NCBI RefSeq assembly: GCF_000718775.1
Contig: NZ_JOCB01000097.1
Span: 1-32,198 of the forward strand
Direction: 5' to 3'
From: Streptomyces sp. NRRL S-31
GTDB taxonomy: Bacteria; Actinomycetota; Actinomycetes; Streptomycetales; Streptomycetaceae
DNA length: 32,198 bases
How positions within the stretch are numbered: position 1 is the first letter of the stretch; each line of letters starts with the position of its first letter. A program made the translations under genes and the position numbers. The notes below the pieces were generated by a model. The model was not told where the DNA came from. It was given only the letters and a program-made list of their open reading frames with translations, and did no database searches. Below, in pieces: positions 1 through 8,987 of this stretch.

Positions 1-792
1 CGGCCGCGCCCCCCGCGACTCCTCCGCCTCCTTCAGCAGCCGTGTGGCGGCGGCCACCGCGGGGGCCGTCACGTCCGCGGTGCGCAGCCGCACCAGCACC
101 GCCAGGCTCAGGCCCGACGCCCCCCACGGCAGCGTGCACAGGGCCGTGGCGTGCGGCACCGTGCGCGGCGGCGGGGCGTCGTCCGGGTCGGCCGACGGCC
201 AGGGCGCGACGCAGACCAGCGCGTGCGGTCCGTCCGCGCGGGGCCCGAGGGCGGCGCGCAGGTCGGCCACCGCCGCCTCCCGCTGCCAGCCCGGCTCCGC
301 GGTGAGCACCGCGCGCAGCTCCCGGCTCAGCCCCGCCCCGGCCTCCGCCTCGTCCGCGAGCAGCGCGCCGATCCGGCCCGCCACCCCCATGGCGGCGCTG
401 AGCTGGGCGTCGGTCGGCCCCGGGTCGCCGTCCAGCAGCCAGACGTAGCCGAGGACGACCCCCCGATGGCGTACCGGCAGACAGATCCGGCCCCGGTAGA
501 CGCCCGCCTCGGTGCTCGGCGGGATGCGCACCGGCCCGGTCGCGCGCGTGATGCCGAACCCCTCGAACCAGGCCCGGACGTTGGCGGTGGAGCGCCGGGT
601 CAGGATCGAGCGGGTGCGCACCGGGTCCAGCGCGGTCGGGTCCAGCTCGTCCTCGCTGTCGTAGGCACCGAAGGCGATCAGCTCGAAGTCGCGGTTCTCC
701 AGGGTCGCCGGGACGCCCAGCAGCTCCGAGATCTCGTCCACCAGCTCCTGGTAGTCACCCGCGCGGCGAAAGGAAGCAGCATCGGCCTTCAC
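1..792 (-). CDS. PucR-family transcriptional regulator, N-terminal 264 codons (C-terminus beyond window)
   Basis: This reading frame runs off the left edge, so only the N-terminal sensor part and middle of the protein are seen; the C-terminal helix-turn-helix expected of PucR/CdaR proteins lies outside. The visible part starts with a [13 protein letters not shown] stretch, then [20 protein letters not shown], a pattern I associate with streptomycete PucR regulators. I chose the GTG at 792 because GGGGGAG lies 8 nt upstream; in-frame ATGs at 810 and 831 lack a good ribosome site. The gene is divergent from the proline dehydrogenase gene with a 182-bp gap. In Bacillus the PucR-family activator PutR controls proline catabolism, so a similar local role is inferred here. 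The family is likely, the target less so. Confidence 0.8.
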   Translation of the reverse strand, partial: MKADAASFRRAGDYQELVDEISELLGVPATLENRDFELIAFGAYDSEDELDPTALDPVRTRSILTRRSTANVRAWFEGFGITRATGPVRIPPSTEAGVYRGRICLPVRHRGVVLGYVWLLDGDPGPTDAQLSAAMGVAGRIGALLADEAEAGAGLSRELRAVLTAEPGWQREAAVADLRAALGPRADGPHALVCVAPWPSADPDDAPPPRTVPHATALCTLPWGASGLSLAVLVRLRTADVTAPAVAAATRLLKEAEESRGARP

Positions 793-974
793 CCGGGCAT
801 TCTCCCCCATTCCCCGGCGGTCTTCATACATCTGTCTGAGATCCCGGGCAGGGATGCGTGACGTCTGTCGATGGCCCAGGATCGGAGAGATCCTTAGGTT
901 TCACGGTGGTTCTCCGTGCCGTACCCGAATGGTCGGGTGACGGCCGTTTCGGTGCTTGTCTGTGGAGGTGCCCC
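793..974. promoter_or_regulatory. Divergent regulator/proline dehydrogenase control region with three dyads
   Basis: This gap holds three inverted repeats: AGGATC/GATCCT with a 5-nt spacer (878-894), CACGG/CCGTG with a 7-nt spacer (902-918) and ACCCGA/TCGGGT with a 4-nt spacer (923-938). GGAGG at 964-968 is the ribosome site of the downstream gene. I could not place a convincing -35/-10 pair. The dyads are candidate sites for the adjacent PucR-type protein. Confidence 0.45.
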
Positions 975-1901
975 GTGCTGGGTCCCGTGATTCTCGCCGC
1001 GTCGCGCAGCGACCGGATGCGACGCCTGATCTCGGCGGCCCCGGTGACCAAGCAGGTCGTCGACCGCTTCATCCCGGGCGAGACCGTCACCGACGTCGTG
1101 CCGATCGTCAAGGACCTGACGGACCGGGGCCTGGAGCTGACGATGGACGTCGTCGGCGAGGACATCACCACCCCCGAGCAGGCCACCGCCGCCCGGGACG
1201 CCTACCTCGCGCTGATCGACCACCTCAAGGGCCTCGGGCTCGGCGAGCGGGTCGAGATGTCGGTCAAGCTGTCCATGTTCGGCCAGGCGCTCCAGGGCGG
1301 CCACGAGCTGGCCCTCGCCAACGTCCGCCCGGTCGTCGAGGCCGCCGCCGCCATCGGTACGACGGTGACGCTCGACGCCGAGGACCACACCACGCTCGAC
1401 TCGATGTTCACCATCCACGAGGAGCTGCGGAAGGACTTCCCGCGGACCGGCTGCGTCATCCAGGCCTACCTCTTCCGCACCGAGGCCGACGCCCGCCGCC
1501 TGGCCGGGTCCGGCAGCCGCGTCCGCCTGGTCAAGGGCGCCTACAAGGAGCCCGCCGAGGTCGCCTACCAGCAGAAGCACGAGATCGACAAGGCGTACGT
1601 GCGTATCCTGAAGACGCTGATGGAGGGCGAGGGCTACCCGATGATCGGGTCCCACGACCCGCGTCTGATCGCCATCGCCCAGGAGCTGGCCCACAAGGCC
1701 GGCCGCAAGCCGGACGAGTACGAGTTCCAGATGCTGTACGGCATCCGCGGCGACGAGCAGGCGCGGCTGGCCGCCGAGGGCCACCGCATGCGCGTCTACA
1801 CCGCCTACGGCACCGACTGGTACGGCTACTTCATGCGGAGGCTCGCGGAGAAGCCGGCCAACCTGCGCTTCTTCCTCCGTTCCATGGTCAGCAAGGGCTG
1901 A
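975..1901 (+). CDS. Proline dehydrogenase (monofunctional, FAD-dependent)
   Basis: The enzyme oxidises L-proline to pyrroline-5-carboxylate with FAD, the first step of proline catabolism. The product is 308 residues, the usual size of the short monofunctional enzymes of Gram-positive bacteria. Family motifs are present: VRLVKGAYKEP for the barrel strand near the flavin, QAYLFRTE, and near the C-terminus YGTDWYGYFMRRLAEKPANL, whose paired arginines bind the proline carboxylate in this family. The frame is open further upstream to 858, but the GTG at 975 has GGAGG six bases before it and gives the standard length. The dehydrogenase for the product starts 39 nt downstream, so the two are almost surely co-transcribed. 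Confidence 0.95.
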   Translation: MLGPVILAASRSDRMRRLISAAPVTKQVVDRFIPGETVTDVVPIVKDLTDRGLELTMDVVGEDITTPEQATAARDAYLALIDHLKGLGLGERVEMSVKLSMFGQALQGGHELALANVRPVVEAAAAIGTTVTLDAEDHTTLDSMFTIHEELRKDFPRTGCVIQAYLFRTEADARRLAGSGSRVRLVKGAYKEPAEVAYQQKHEIDKAYVRILKTLMEGEGYPMIGSHDPRLIAIAQELAHKAGRKPDEYEFQMLYGIRGDEQARLAAEGHRMRVYTAYGTDWYGYFMRRLAEKPANLRFFLRSMVSKG

Positions 1902-1940
1902 GCCCGCACACCCGCTCACGTACAAGGAGTTACGGATCTC

Positions 1941-3572
<1,632 letters not shown>

Positions 3573-3588
3573 CCAGCCCCCTGATCCC

Positions 3589-3627
3589 GGCCCGGGCCGT
3601 CCGGCAGCTGTACGGACGTCCCGGGCC
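3589..3627 (+). terminator. Hairpin after the proline operon
   Basis: Arms 3589-3603 and 3613-3627 pair over 15 positions with one mismatch around a 9-nt loop. There is no T-tract, which is common for streptomycete terminators. It separates the proline operon from the acetyltransferase gene. Confidence 0.65.
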
Positions 3628-3661
3628 GTCGCCATGCCCGGGGGCCCGCCATACTGCCGTC

Positions 3662-4201
3662 ATGACGTTCCCCGTCCGTCTCGTCCACACCGCCGACCTC
3701 GACCCCGCCGCACTCCGCGCCGTGCGCGCCCTGCTGGACGCCGCGTTCGACGGGGACTTCTCCGACGCGGACTTCGACCACGGGCTCGGCGGTCTGCACG
3801 CGCTGCTCCACGACGGGGTTGGGCTCGCCGCGCACGGGGCCGTGGTGATGCGCCGGGTGCGGCACCGCGGGCGGTGGCTGCGCACCGGGTACGTGGAGGC
3901 CGTCGCCGTCCGGGCCGACGTGCGGCGGACCGGGCTCGGCGGACGGGTGATGGCCGGCCTGGAGCGGGTGATCGACCGGGCCTACGACCTCGGCGCGCTG
4001 TCGGCGAGCGAGGAGGGGGCCCCGCTGTACACCGCCCGGGGCTGGCAGCGGTGGCCGGGACAGGTGCACGCCCTGTCGCCGGAGGGGATCGTCCGGCTGC
4101 CGGATGAGGAGGTCGGCCTCTATCTGCGGCCCGCCCTCGCCGGGCCCCTCGACCCCGCTCGGGAGGTCGTCCTCGACTGGCGCGACGGGGACGTGGCCTG
4201 A
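3662..4201 (+). CDS. Aminoglycoside 2'-N-acetyltransferase-like GNAT protein (AAC(2')-I family)
   Basis: The 179-residue protein is a single GNAT domain. Its whole length follows the pattern of chromosomal mycobacterial AAC(2')-I enzymes as I remember them: RLVHTADLD at the start, a GGLHALLHDG segment, GYVEAVAVRADVRRTGLG (the acetyl-CoA binding strand and pyrophosphate loop), then LGALSASEEGAPLYTARGW and a C-terminal end in DWRDGDV. AAC(2')-I enzymes acetylate the 2'-amino group of aminoglycosides using acetyl-CoA, though their native role may differ. The ATG at 3662 has no ribosome site; CATACT at 3650-3655 would start transcription at the ATG, suggesting a leaderless mRNA. Family assignment is fairly sure; resistance activity is not shown by sequence. 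Confidence 0.82.
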   Translation: MTFPVRLVHTADLDPAALRAVRALLDAAFDGDFSDADFDHGLGGLHALLHDGVGLAAHGAVVMRRVRHRGRWLRTGYVEAVAVRADVRRTGLGGRVMAGLERVIDRAYDLGALSASEEGAPLYTARGWQRWPGQVHALSPEGIVRLPDEEVGLYLRPALAGPLDPAREVVLDWRDGDVA

Positions 4202-4290
4202 GGGTACGGCACACCGCGCGGCCCGGGACCTCACCCGGGCTCCCGAACGAAACCCCAGGTCAGAGCGGTGGGGGCCGGTCCGTCGTCTCA

Positions 4291-4495
4291 GATAGTAGGA
4301 AGTCCGAGTAATGATGCAGACAGACGCGGGCCGCTCCCTTAGCGTAAGAGGAGCCGAACGTTTCGCTTGATCCAGCGAAGGGCGGTGGTGAGCCGGCCCG
4401 CGCAGGCAATCCCTGCGGCCGATGCTCCCCGCCCCATCCGGCGTCTCGTCACCCCCTCATGCCGTGCTCCGCGTATGCCGAAGGAGTCGATTCCC
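4291..4495 (+). promoter_or_regulatory. Structured untranslated leader upstream of the 43-residue protein
   Basis: A possible -10 box GATAGT (4291-4296) starts a stretch richer in A+T than its surroundings. Two hairpins follow: 4333-4341 with 4345-4354 (nine pairs, one bulged A, loop GCG) and TTCGCT/AGCGAA at 4362-4367 and 4374-4379. If transcription starts near 4303 the leader is about 190 nt before the ATG at 4496. I recognise no known riboswitch class. It may be a regulatory leader or a small RNA. Confidence 0.4.
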
Positions 4496-4627
4496 ATGGC
4501 CGAGACGACCGTCCGCCGCCGAGTCCGCCACGTGTCCCGCGCCGCCGAGTCCGACCGCAAGAACGCCGCCGCCGCCCTCCAGCGCGCCCTGGACCGCCGG
4601 GACAACGGCGGCGAGACCGGCCACTGA
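4496..4627 (+). CDS. Small basic conserved-type protein, 43 residues
   Basis: This short gene encodes an Arg-rich, mostly helical protein that begins MAETTVRRRVRHVSRAAES and ends DRRDNGGETGH. It has no signal peptide, membrane segment or cysteine. The start is well supported: AAGGAG at 4481-4486 lies nine bases before the ATG. The frame extends upstream to 4367, but earlier starts have no ribosome site. It is transcribed toward the phosphoesterase gene, ending 34 bases from that gene's stop. I do not recognise a function; the basic N-terminus could bind nucleic acid, which is only a guess. Confidence 0.7.
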   Translation: MAETTVRRRVRHVSRAAESDRKNAAAALQRALDRRDNGGETGH

Positions 4628-4661
4628 GCCGGGAGCGCCCGCACGGACCGCGGCGCGGCCC

Positions 4662-6212
4662 TCACCCGCCGTGCCGCACCTCGAAGTGGTCGATCCGCCG
4701 TCCGTCCTGGGCCAGCGCCGAGACCGCGAGCCGCGGTGACGCGCCGGCCCGCACCTCCACCTTCAGCAGGGAGAAACCGGTGTAGCGGACCCGGGACCAC
4801 TCCGCCGTCTCCGCCGCCCGGTCCCCGTCCTTCGTCCAGGCGAAGGTCTTCACCGCCTCGTGCCGGGTGACGTGTCCCTCGTAGCTGTCCCGGACGCCCG
4901 CGGGGAAGGCGTACAGGTCCCGGCCGCCGCCGCCCGCCGTGACGTACACGACGCCGTCCCGGGCGGGGTCGGTGGAGCCGCCGACGGGCACCGCCCGGCC
5001 GACCGCGCCGTCCCGGATCGCGTCCGTGCGCTCGTAGACGTGGTTGTGGCCGTTGATCACCAGGTCGACCCGGTGCTTCGCGAACAGCGGCAGCCACTCC
5101 CGCCGTACGCCCCCGTCCGAGGCGTGCTGCGAGGTGGAGTAGGCGCAGTGGTGGAAGAAGACGACCACGAAGTCGACGCCGTCCTCGGCGCGCAGCCGGC
5201 CCAGCGTCCGGTCCAGCCACGCCGTCTGCCGGCCGCCGCTGTGCCCGAGGTTGGCGGGGATCTCGTACGACACGTCGTTGGCGTCCAGCGCCACGAAGCC
5301 GGCGTTGCCGTACCGGAACGTGTACGCGCCCGGTGTGCCGTGCGGGTCGAAGCCGGTCTCCGGCAGGGAGAACCGGGCGAGCTGGCCGCCGTAGCCGTCC
5401 GGCGAGTACCAGGCCTCCATGTCGTGGTTGCCGGTCGTCACCATCCACGGCACGGTCCGCGCGACGGGCTCGTTCTGCTTCAGGAACAGGTCCCAGAAGC
5501 CGGGGTCGTAGCCGTCCGACGTGCTGCCCCGGCCGTTCACGTCCGCGTAGCAGATGTCGCCGGCGTGCAGGTGGAAGGCGGGCTCCTGGCGCAGCACCAG
5601 ATCGTCGTTGGCCTGCGCGGCCCGGCCCACGCCCTGGTCGCCGAAGGCCGTGAACACGAAGCGCTCCGGGCGCGTCGGCGCGGTGCGGAAAGAGGCGATG
5701 GCCGACCGGTGTGCCGGGGCGGTGGGCTCCCAGCCGTCGTGGCCGACGCCGTAGTAGTAGGTCGTGCCGGGGGCGAGGCCGTCCACGGCCGCGTGGACGT
5801 AGTACTGCTCCAGCGCGGGCCGCACCCCCGGCACCCCGGGTGTGTGCAGCGGGCGCAGCTCGGCCGCAACGCGGCGCCCGAGGTCGTCGGGGCGTGGTCC
5901 GAGCCGCACATACGGCCGCCGCACCGCGAACGGCACCTGCCAGGAGATCCGCAGCTGGGTGCGGGGATCGCCGCCGTAGGCGAGGTGGCGGCCGAACGGG
6001 CGCACCGCCGGGCCCGGTGCCCGCGAGGTGGCCGGGGCGGCCGGCCGGGTGCCGGCCGCGGCCGAACAGCCCGTCAGCAGGCCGGCCGCCACCGCGCCCG
6101 CCGTCACCAGCGTGCGCCGGGGCATCGCGCGGTCGCGCAGGTACGCGTACTGCTCGGCCATGCTCAGCCGTTCGGCGAGCGGGCGCGGGATGCCGACGTC
6201 GGGGGTCTCCAT
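4662..6212 (-). CDS. Secreted purple acid phosphatase-like metallophosphoesterase
   Basis: The 516-residue protein has the five metal-binding blocks of the purple acid phosphatase branch of the metallophosphoesterases: AFGDQG, HAGDICYADVNG, TTGNHDMEAW, FFHHCAYS and INGHNHVYERT. Before them lies a fibronectin-like N-terminal domain (GGDPRTQLRISWQVP). An export signal follows an unusual 30-residue cytoplasmic-type extension: PRRTLVTAGAVAAGLLTGC, with a twin arginine and a lipobox ending at Cys49, so a membrane-anchored lipoprotein is predicted. An in-frame ATG at 6125 would give a more ordinary signal peptide, but the ATG at 6212 has GGAAG-like bases upstream. The likely job is phosphate-ester hydrolysis outside the cell. 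It is divergent from leuB. Confidence 0.88.
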   Translation of the reverse strand: METPDVGIPRPLAERLSMAEQYAYLRDRAMPRRTLVTAGAVAAGLLTGCSAAAGTRPAAPATSRAPGPAVRPFGRHLAYGGDPRTQLRISWQVPFAVRRPYVRLGPRPDDLGRRVAAELRPLHTPGVPGVRPALEQYYVHAAVDGLAPGTTYYYGVGHDGWEPTAPAHRSAIASFRTAPTRPERFVFTAFGDQGVGRAAQANDDLVLRQEPAFHLHAGDICYADVNGRGSTSDGYDPGFWDLFLKQNEPVARTVPWMVTTGNHDMEAWYSPDGYGGQLARFSLPETGFDPHGTPGAYTFRYGNAGFVALDANDVSYEIPANLGHSGGRQTAWLDRTLGRLRAEDGVDFVVVFFHHCAYSTSQHASDGGVRREWLPLFAKHRVDLVINGHNHVYERTDAIRDGAVGRAVPVGGSTDPARDGVVYVTAGGGGRDLYAFPAGVRDSYEGHVTRHEAVKTFAWTKDGDRAAETAEWSRVRYTGFSLLKVEVRAGASPRLAVSALAQDGRRIDHFEVRHGG

Positions 6213-6322
6213 GCCGGGGAATCTTCCACCGGGGCCCGACACCCCCGCCACGTCCGGGTGAACACCAGCCGACGGGGTGACACCGGGACCCGGACCGCTG
6301 TCCGCATGGCGGACATGGTGTG

Positions 6323-6354
6323 TCATCCCATGGGACGAGGAGTAGGGTGCCGAC
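6323..6354 (+). promoter_or_regulatory. leuB promoter with palindrome, probably leaderless
   Basis: TAGGGT at 6343-6348 is a -10-like box whose expected start point falls on the leuB ATG at 6355. Just upstream, 6323-6338 is a 16-bp near-perfect palindrome (14 of 16 positions) centred on TCCCATGGGA. It sits in the -20 to -30 region and would suit a repressor site. Confidence 0.5.
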
Positions 6355-7398
6355 ATGTCTCGCAGCCTCAATCTCGCAGTGATCCCCGGTGACGGCATCG
6401 GCCAGGAGGTCGTGGCCGAGGGTCTCAAGGTCCTCTCCGCCGTCCTGCCGCAGGATGTGAAGCTGGAGACCCAGGCGTACGACTTCGGCGCCCAGCGCTA
6501 CCACGCCACCGGTGAGACCCTCACCGACGCCGACCTCGACGCGCTCAAGCGCCACGACGCCATCCTGCTCGGCGCGATCGGCGACCCGTCGGTGCCGTCC
6601 GGCGTGCTGGAGCGTGGCTTCCTGCTCAAGCTCCGCTTCGCCTTCGACCACCACGTCAACCTGCGCCCGTCGAAGCTGCTGCCCGGTGTGGCCACCCCGC
6701 TCGCCGGCCAGCCGGAGATCGACTTCGTCGTCGTCCGCGAGGGCACCGAGGGCCCGTACACCGGCAACGGCGGCACCATCCGCAAGGGCACCGCGCACGA
6801 GGTCGCCACCGAGGTCTCCGTGAACACGGCCTACGGCGTCGAGCGCGTCGTCCGGGACGCCTTCGCCCGCGCCCAGGCCCGCCCGCGCAAGAAGCTCACG
6901 CTGGTCCACAAGAACAACGTGCTGACCTTCGCCGGCCACCTGTGGACGAACGTCTTCAACACGGTGGCCCGGGAGTTCCCCGAGGTCGCCACCGACTACA
7001 TCCACGTCGACGCGGCGACGATCTACCTCGTCACCGACCCGGGCCGGTTCGACGTCATCGTCACCGACAACCTCTTCGGCGACATCATCACCGACCTCGC
7101 CGCGGCCGTCTCCGGCGGCATCGGCGTGGCCGCCTCCGGCAACATCAACCCCAGCCGCGAGTTCCCGTCCATGTTCGAGCCGGTGCACGGCTCGGCCCCG
7201 GACATCGCCGGCCAGGGCAAGGCGGACCCCACCGCCACCGTCCTGTCCGTCGCCCTGCTGCTGCGCCACCTCGGCTACGACGCGGAGGCCGACCGTATCG
7301 ACGCGGCGGTCACCGCCGACCTCACCGAGCGCGGCGGCCTGCCGGCCCGCACCACCTCCGAGATCGGCGACGCGCTCGCCGTACGCGTAGCCGGCTGA
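6355..7398 (+). CDS. leuB: 3-isopropylmalate dehydrogenase
   Basis: LeuB oxidises and decarboxylates 3-isopropylmalate to 2-ketoisocaproate in leucine synthesis, and the same enzyme class handles 3-methylmalate in the citramalate route. The 347-residue protein opens with the family beta-strand [12 protein letters not shown]. The substrate loop [15 protein letters not shown], the helix-capping KNNVLTF, the metal-binding [19 protein letters not shown] and the NAD-binding [18 protein letters not shown] follow. Start: ATG 6355, with GAGGAG 12 nt upstream, although a leaderless transcript is equally likely. ilvE follows after a strong terminator, so leuB seems to be its own transcription unit. Confidence 0.96.
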   Translation: MSRSLNLAVIPGDGIGQEVVAEGLKVLSAVLPQDVKLETQAYDFGAQRYHATGETLTDADLDALKRHDAILLGAIGDPSVPSGVLERGFLLKLRFAFDHHVNLRPSKLLPGVATPLAGQPEIDFVVVREGTEGPYTGNGGTIRKGTAHEVATEVSVNTAYGVERVVRDAFARAQARPRKKLTLVHKNNVLTFAGHLWTNVFNTVAREFPEVATDYIHVDAATIYLVTDPGRFDVIVTDNLFGDIITDLAAAVSGGIGVAASGNINPSREFPSMFEPVHGSAPDIAGQGKADPTATVLSVALLLRHLGYDAEADRIDAAVTADLTERGGLPARTTSEIGDALAVRVAG

Positions 7399-7415
7399 CC
7401 CGCCGCGCTACCTCC

Positions 7416-7448
7416 AAGCCGCCGGGTCGCGAGCGCACCCGGCGGCTT
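7416..7448 (+). terminator. leuB terminator
   Basis: A perfect 12-bp stem (7416-7427 with 7437-7448) with a 9-nt loop, followed by a short T run, lies 18 bases after the leuB stop. Confidence 0.85.
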
Positions 7449-7525
7449 TCGCTGTGTCCCGCCGGGTGCCACCATCAACCCCTGGACCGCTTTCACCCTG
7501 TTTCCGTCCACTACCGCCCCCGCGC

Positions 7526-7641
7526 GATAATCGAACGCGGAGCCGCGGCAAGAGGGAATGCTCGGACGTCCTAGCACCGACGACCGGCAGCACAGGCGTG
7601 AGCGCGGCCCGTCACTACAACCGGTGAAGGACAGACCACTG
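7526..7641 (+). promoter_or_regulatory. ilvE promoter and about 105-nt leader
   Basis: GATAAT at 7526-7531 is a good -10 hexamer; no convincing -35 is seen. Transcription would start near 7538, leaving a leader of about 105 nt before the ATG at 7642. I looked for a branched-chain-rich leader peptide, T-box or terminator in this leader and found none. Confidence 0.5.
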
Positions 7642-8730
7642 ATGACGACGCCCACGATCGAGCTCAAGCCGTCCGCCAGCCCGCTCGCCGCCGCAGAGCG
7701 CGAAGCGATCCTGGCCAGCCCCGGCTTCGGCCGCCACTTCACCGACCACATGGTGACGATCAAGTGGACCGAGGGCCGCGGCTGGCACGACGCCCAGCTC
7801 GTTCCGTACGGCCCGATCTCCCTGGACCCCTCCTCTCACGTCCTGCACTACGGCCAGGAGATCTTCGAGGGCCTGAAGGCGTACCGCCAGCCCGACGGCT
7901 CGGTCGCGCTGTTCCGCCCCGAGGCCAACGCCCGCCGGTTCCGCAGCTCCGCCCGCCGCATGGCCATGGCCGAGCTGCCCGAGGAGCTGTTCATCGCCGC
8001 GCTGGACGCGCTGCTCGGCCAGGACGCCGACTGGGTCCCGCCGCACGGCGGCGAGGCCTCCCTCTACCTGCGGCCGTTCATGTTCGCCTCGGAGACCGGG
8101 CTCGGCGTGCACCCGGCCAACGAGTACCTGTTCATGCTGATCGCCTCCCCCTCCGGGGCGTACTTCGCCGGCGGTGTGAAGCCGGTCACCATCTGGGTCT
8201 CCGAGGACCACGTCCGCGCCGTCCCGGGCGGTACCGGCGACGCCAAGACCGGCGGCAACTACGCGGCCTCCCTGCTGCCCCAGGCCGAGGCCGCCGCGCA
8301 CGGCTGCGACCAGGTCGTCTACCTCGACGCGGCCACCCGGACCAAGGTCGAGGAGAGCGGCAGCATGAACGTCGCCTTCGTCTACGGCGACCGGATCGTC
8401 ACCCCCTCGCTCACCGGCTCCATCCTGGAGGGCATCACCCGCGACTCCCTCCTCCAGGTCGCCCGCGACCTCGGCTACACCGCCGAGGAGGGCACGGTCA
8501 CCCTCCAGCAGTGGCGCGAGGACGCCGCGTCCGGCGCGCTGACCGAGGTCTTCGCGTGCGGCACGGCGGCCGTGGTCACCCCGATCGGTCACGTCAAGAC
8601 CAAGACGGACGCCTGGACCCACGGCGACGGCAGGCCGGGCCCGGTCACCCTGCGGCTGCGGGAGGCCCTGCTGGGCCTCCAGCGCGGTCTGACGGAGGAC
8701 ACGCACGGCTGGATGCACCGCATCGGCTGA
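7642..8730 (+). CDS. ilvE: Branched-chain amino acid aminotransferase
   Basis: IlvE is a PLP enzyme that carries out the last transamination in leucine, isoleucine and valine synthesis and the first in their breakdown. The 362-residue length is typical. Residue blocks: [14 protein letters not shown] near the N-terminus, the PLP-binding Lys202 in [21 protein letters not shown] (cofactor pyridine contact) and [15 protein letters not shown] (phosphate cup), then [13 protein letters not shown]. The open frame begins at 7558, but ATG 7642 gives the expected N-terminus (MTTPTIEL) and has GAAGGA ten bases before it. A 21-bp hairpin follows. Confidence 0.96.
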   Translation: MTTPTIELKPSASPLAAAEREAILASPGFGRHFTDHMVTIKWTEGRGWHDAQLVPYGPISLDPSSHVLHYGQEIFEGLKAYRQPDGSVALFRPEANARRFRSSARRMAMAELPEELFIAALDALLGQDADWVPPHGGEASLYLRPFMFASETGLGVHPANEYLFMLIASPSGAYFAGGVKPVTIWVSEDHVRAVPGGTGDAKTGGNYAASLLPQAEAAAHGCDQVVYLDAATRTKVEESGSMNVAFVYGDRIVTPSLTGSILEGITRDSLLQVARDLGYTAEEGTVTLQQWREDAASGALTEVFACGTAAVVTPIGHVKTKTDAWTHGDGRPGPVTLRLREALLGLQRGLTEDTHGWMHRIG

Positions 8731-8777
8731 CGGGCGCACCGGGGCGGGCCGCCCCTCAAGGCGGCAGCGCCCGCGCT

Positions 8778-8823
8778 CCGAGGGCCGCCGCGGACTTCTC
8801 CGGAAGTCCGCGGCGGCCCTCGG
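8778..8823 (+). terminator. Very strong ilvE terminator hairpin
   Basis: Arms 8778-8798 and 8803-8823 form a perfect 21-bp stem closed by a TCCG tetraloop. It lies 47 bases after the ilvE stop. There is no T-tract. The perfect stem would work in either direction. Confidence 0.85.
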
Positions 8824-8914
8824 CCGTTCCGTCGTACGTCCCGCGTGCGCGGTGCCGTATCCCGAGTTTTGAGCACCGTTCGATGTGACCTGAAGCTCGT
8901 AAGTCCTCGGGTCC

Positions 8915-8953
8915 TTCAGTTCCGCACTTTCCCTGTTTAGAGTGATGCTCTAA
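8915..8953 (+). promoter_or_regulatory. Promoter and dyad upstream of the urease-like operon
   Basis: TTAGAG/CTCTAA with a 5-nt spacer forms a dyad at 8937-8953. It overlaps TAGAGT (8938-8943), a candidate -10 box; TTCAGT at 8915-8920 is a weak -35 with 17-nt spacing. A regulator bound to the dyad would block this promoter. AAGGAGG at 8971-8977 is the ribosome site of the next gene. Confidence 0.45.
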
Positions 8954-8987
8954 CTCGTGGAGGACGGGACAAGGAGGTTGCCGCGTC

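Noticed and set aside
4367..4495. An N-terminal extension of the 43-residue protein from ATG 4367
   Set aside because: There is no ribosome site before 4367, and the stretch contains the hairpins of the leader; AAGGAG fixes the start at 4496.
7598..7627. A nine-codon GTG frame before ilvE as a leader peptide
   Set aside because: It reads SAARHYNR after the start, without branched-chain codons, and no terminator or alternative pairing follows, so there is no support for attenuation there.
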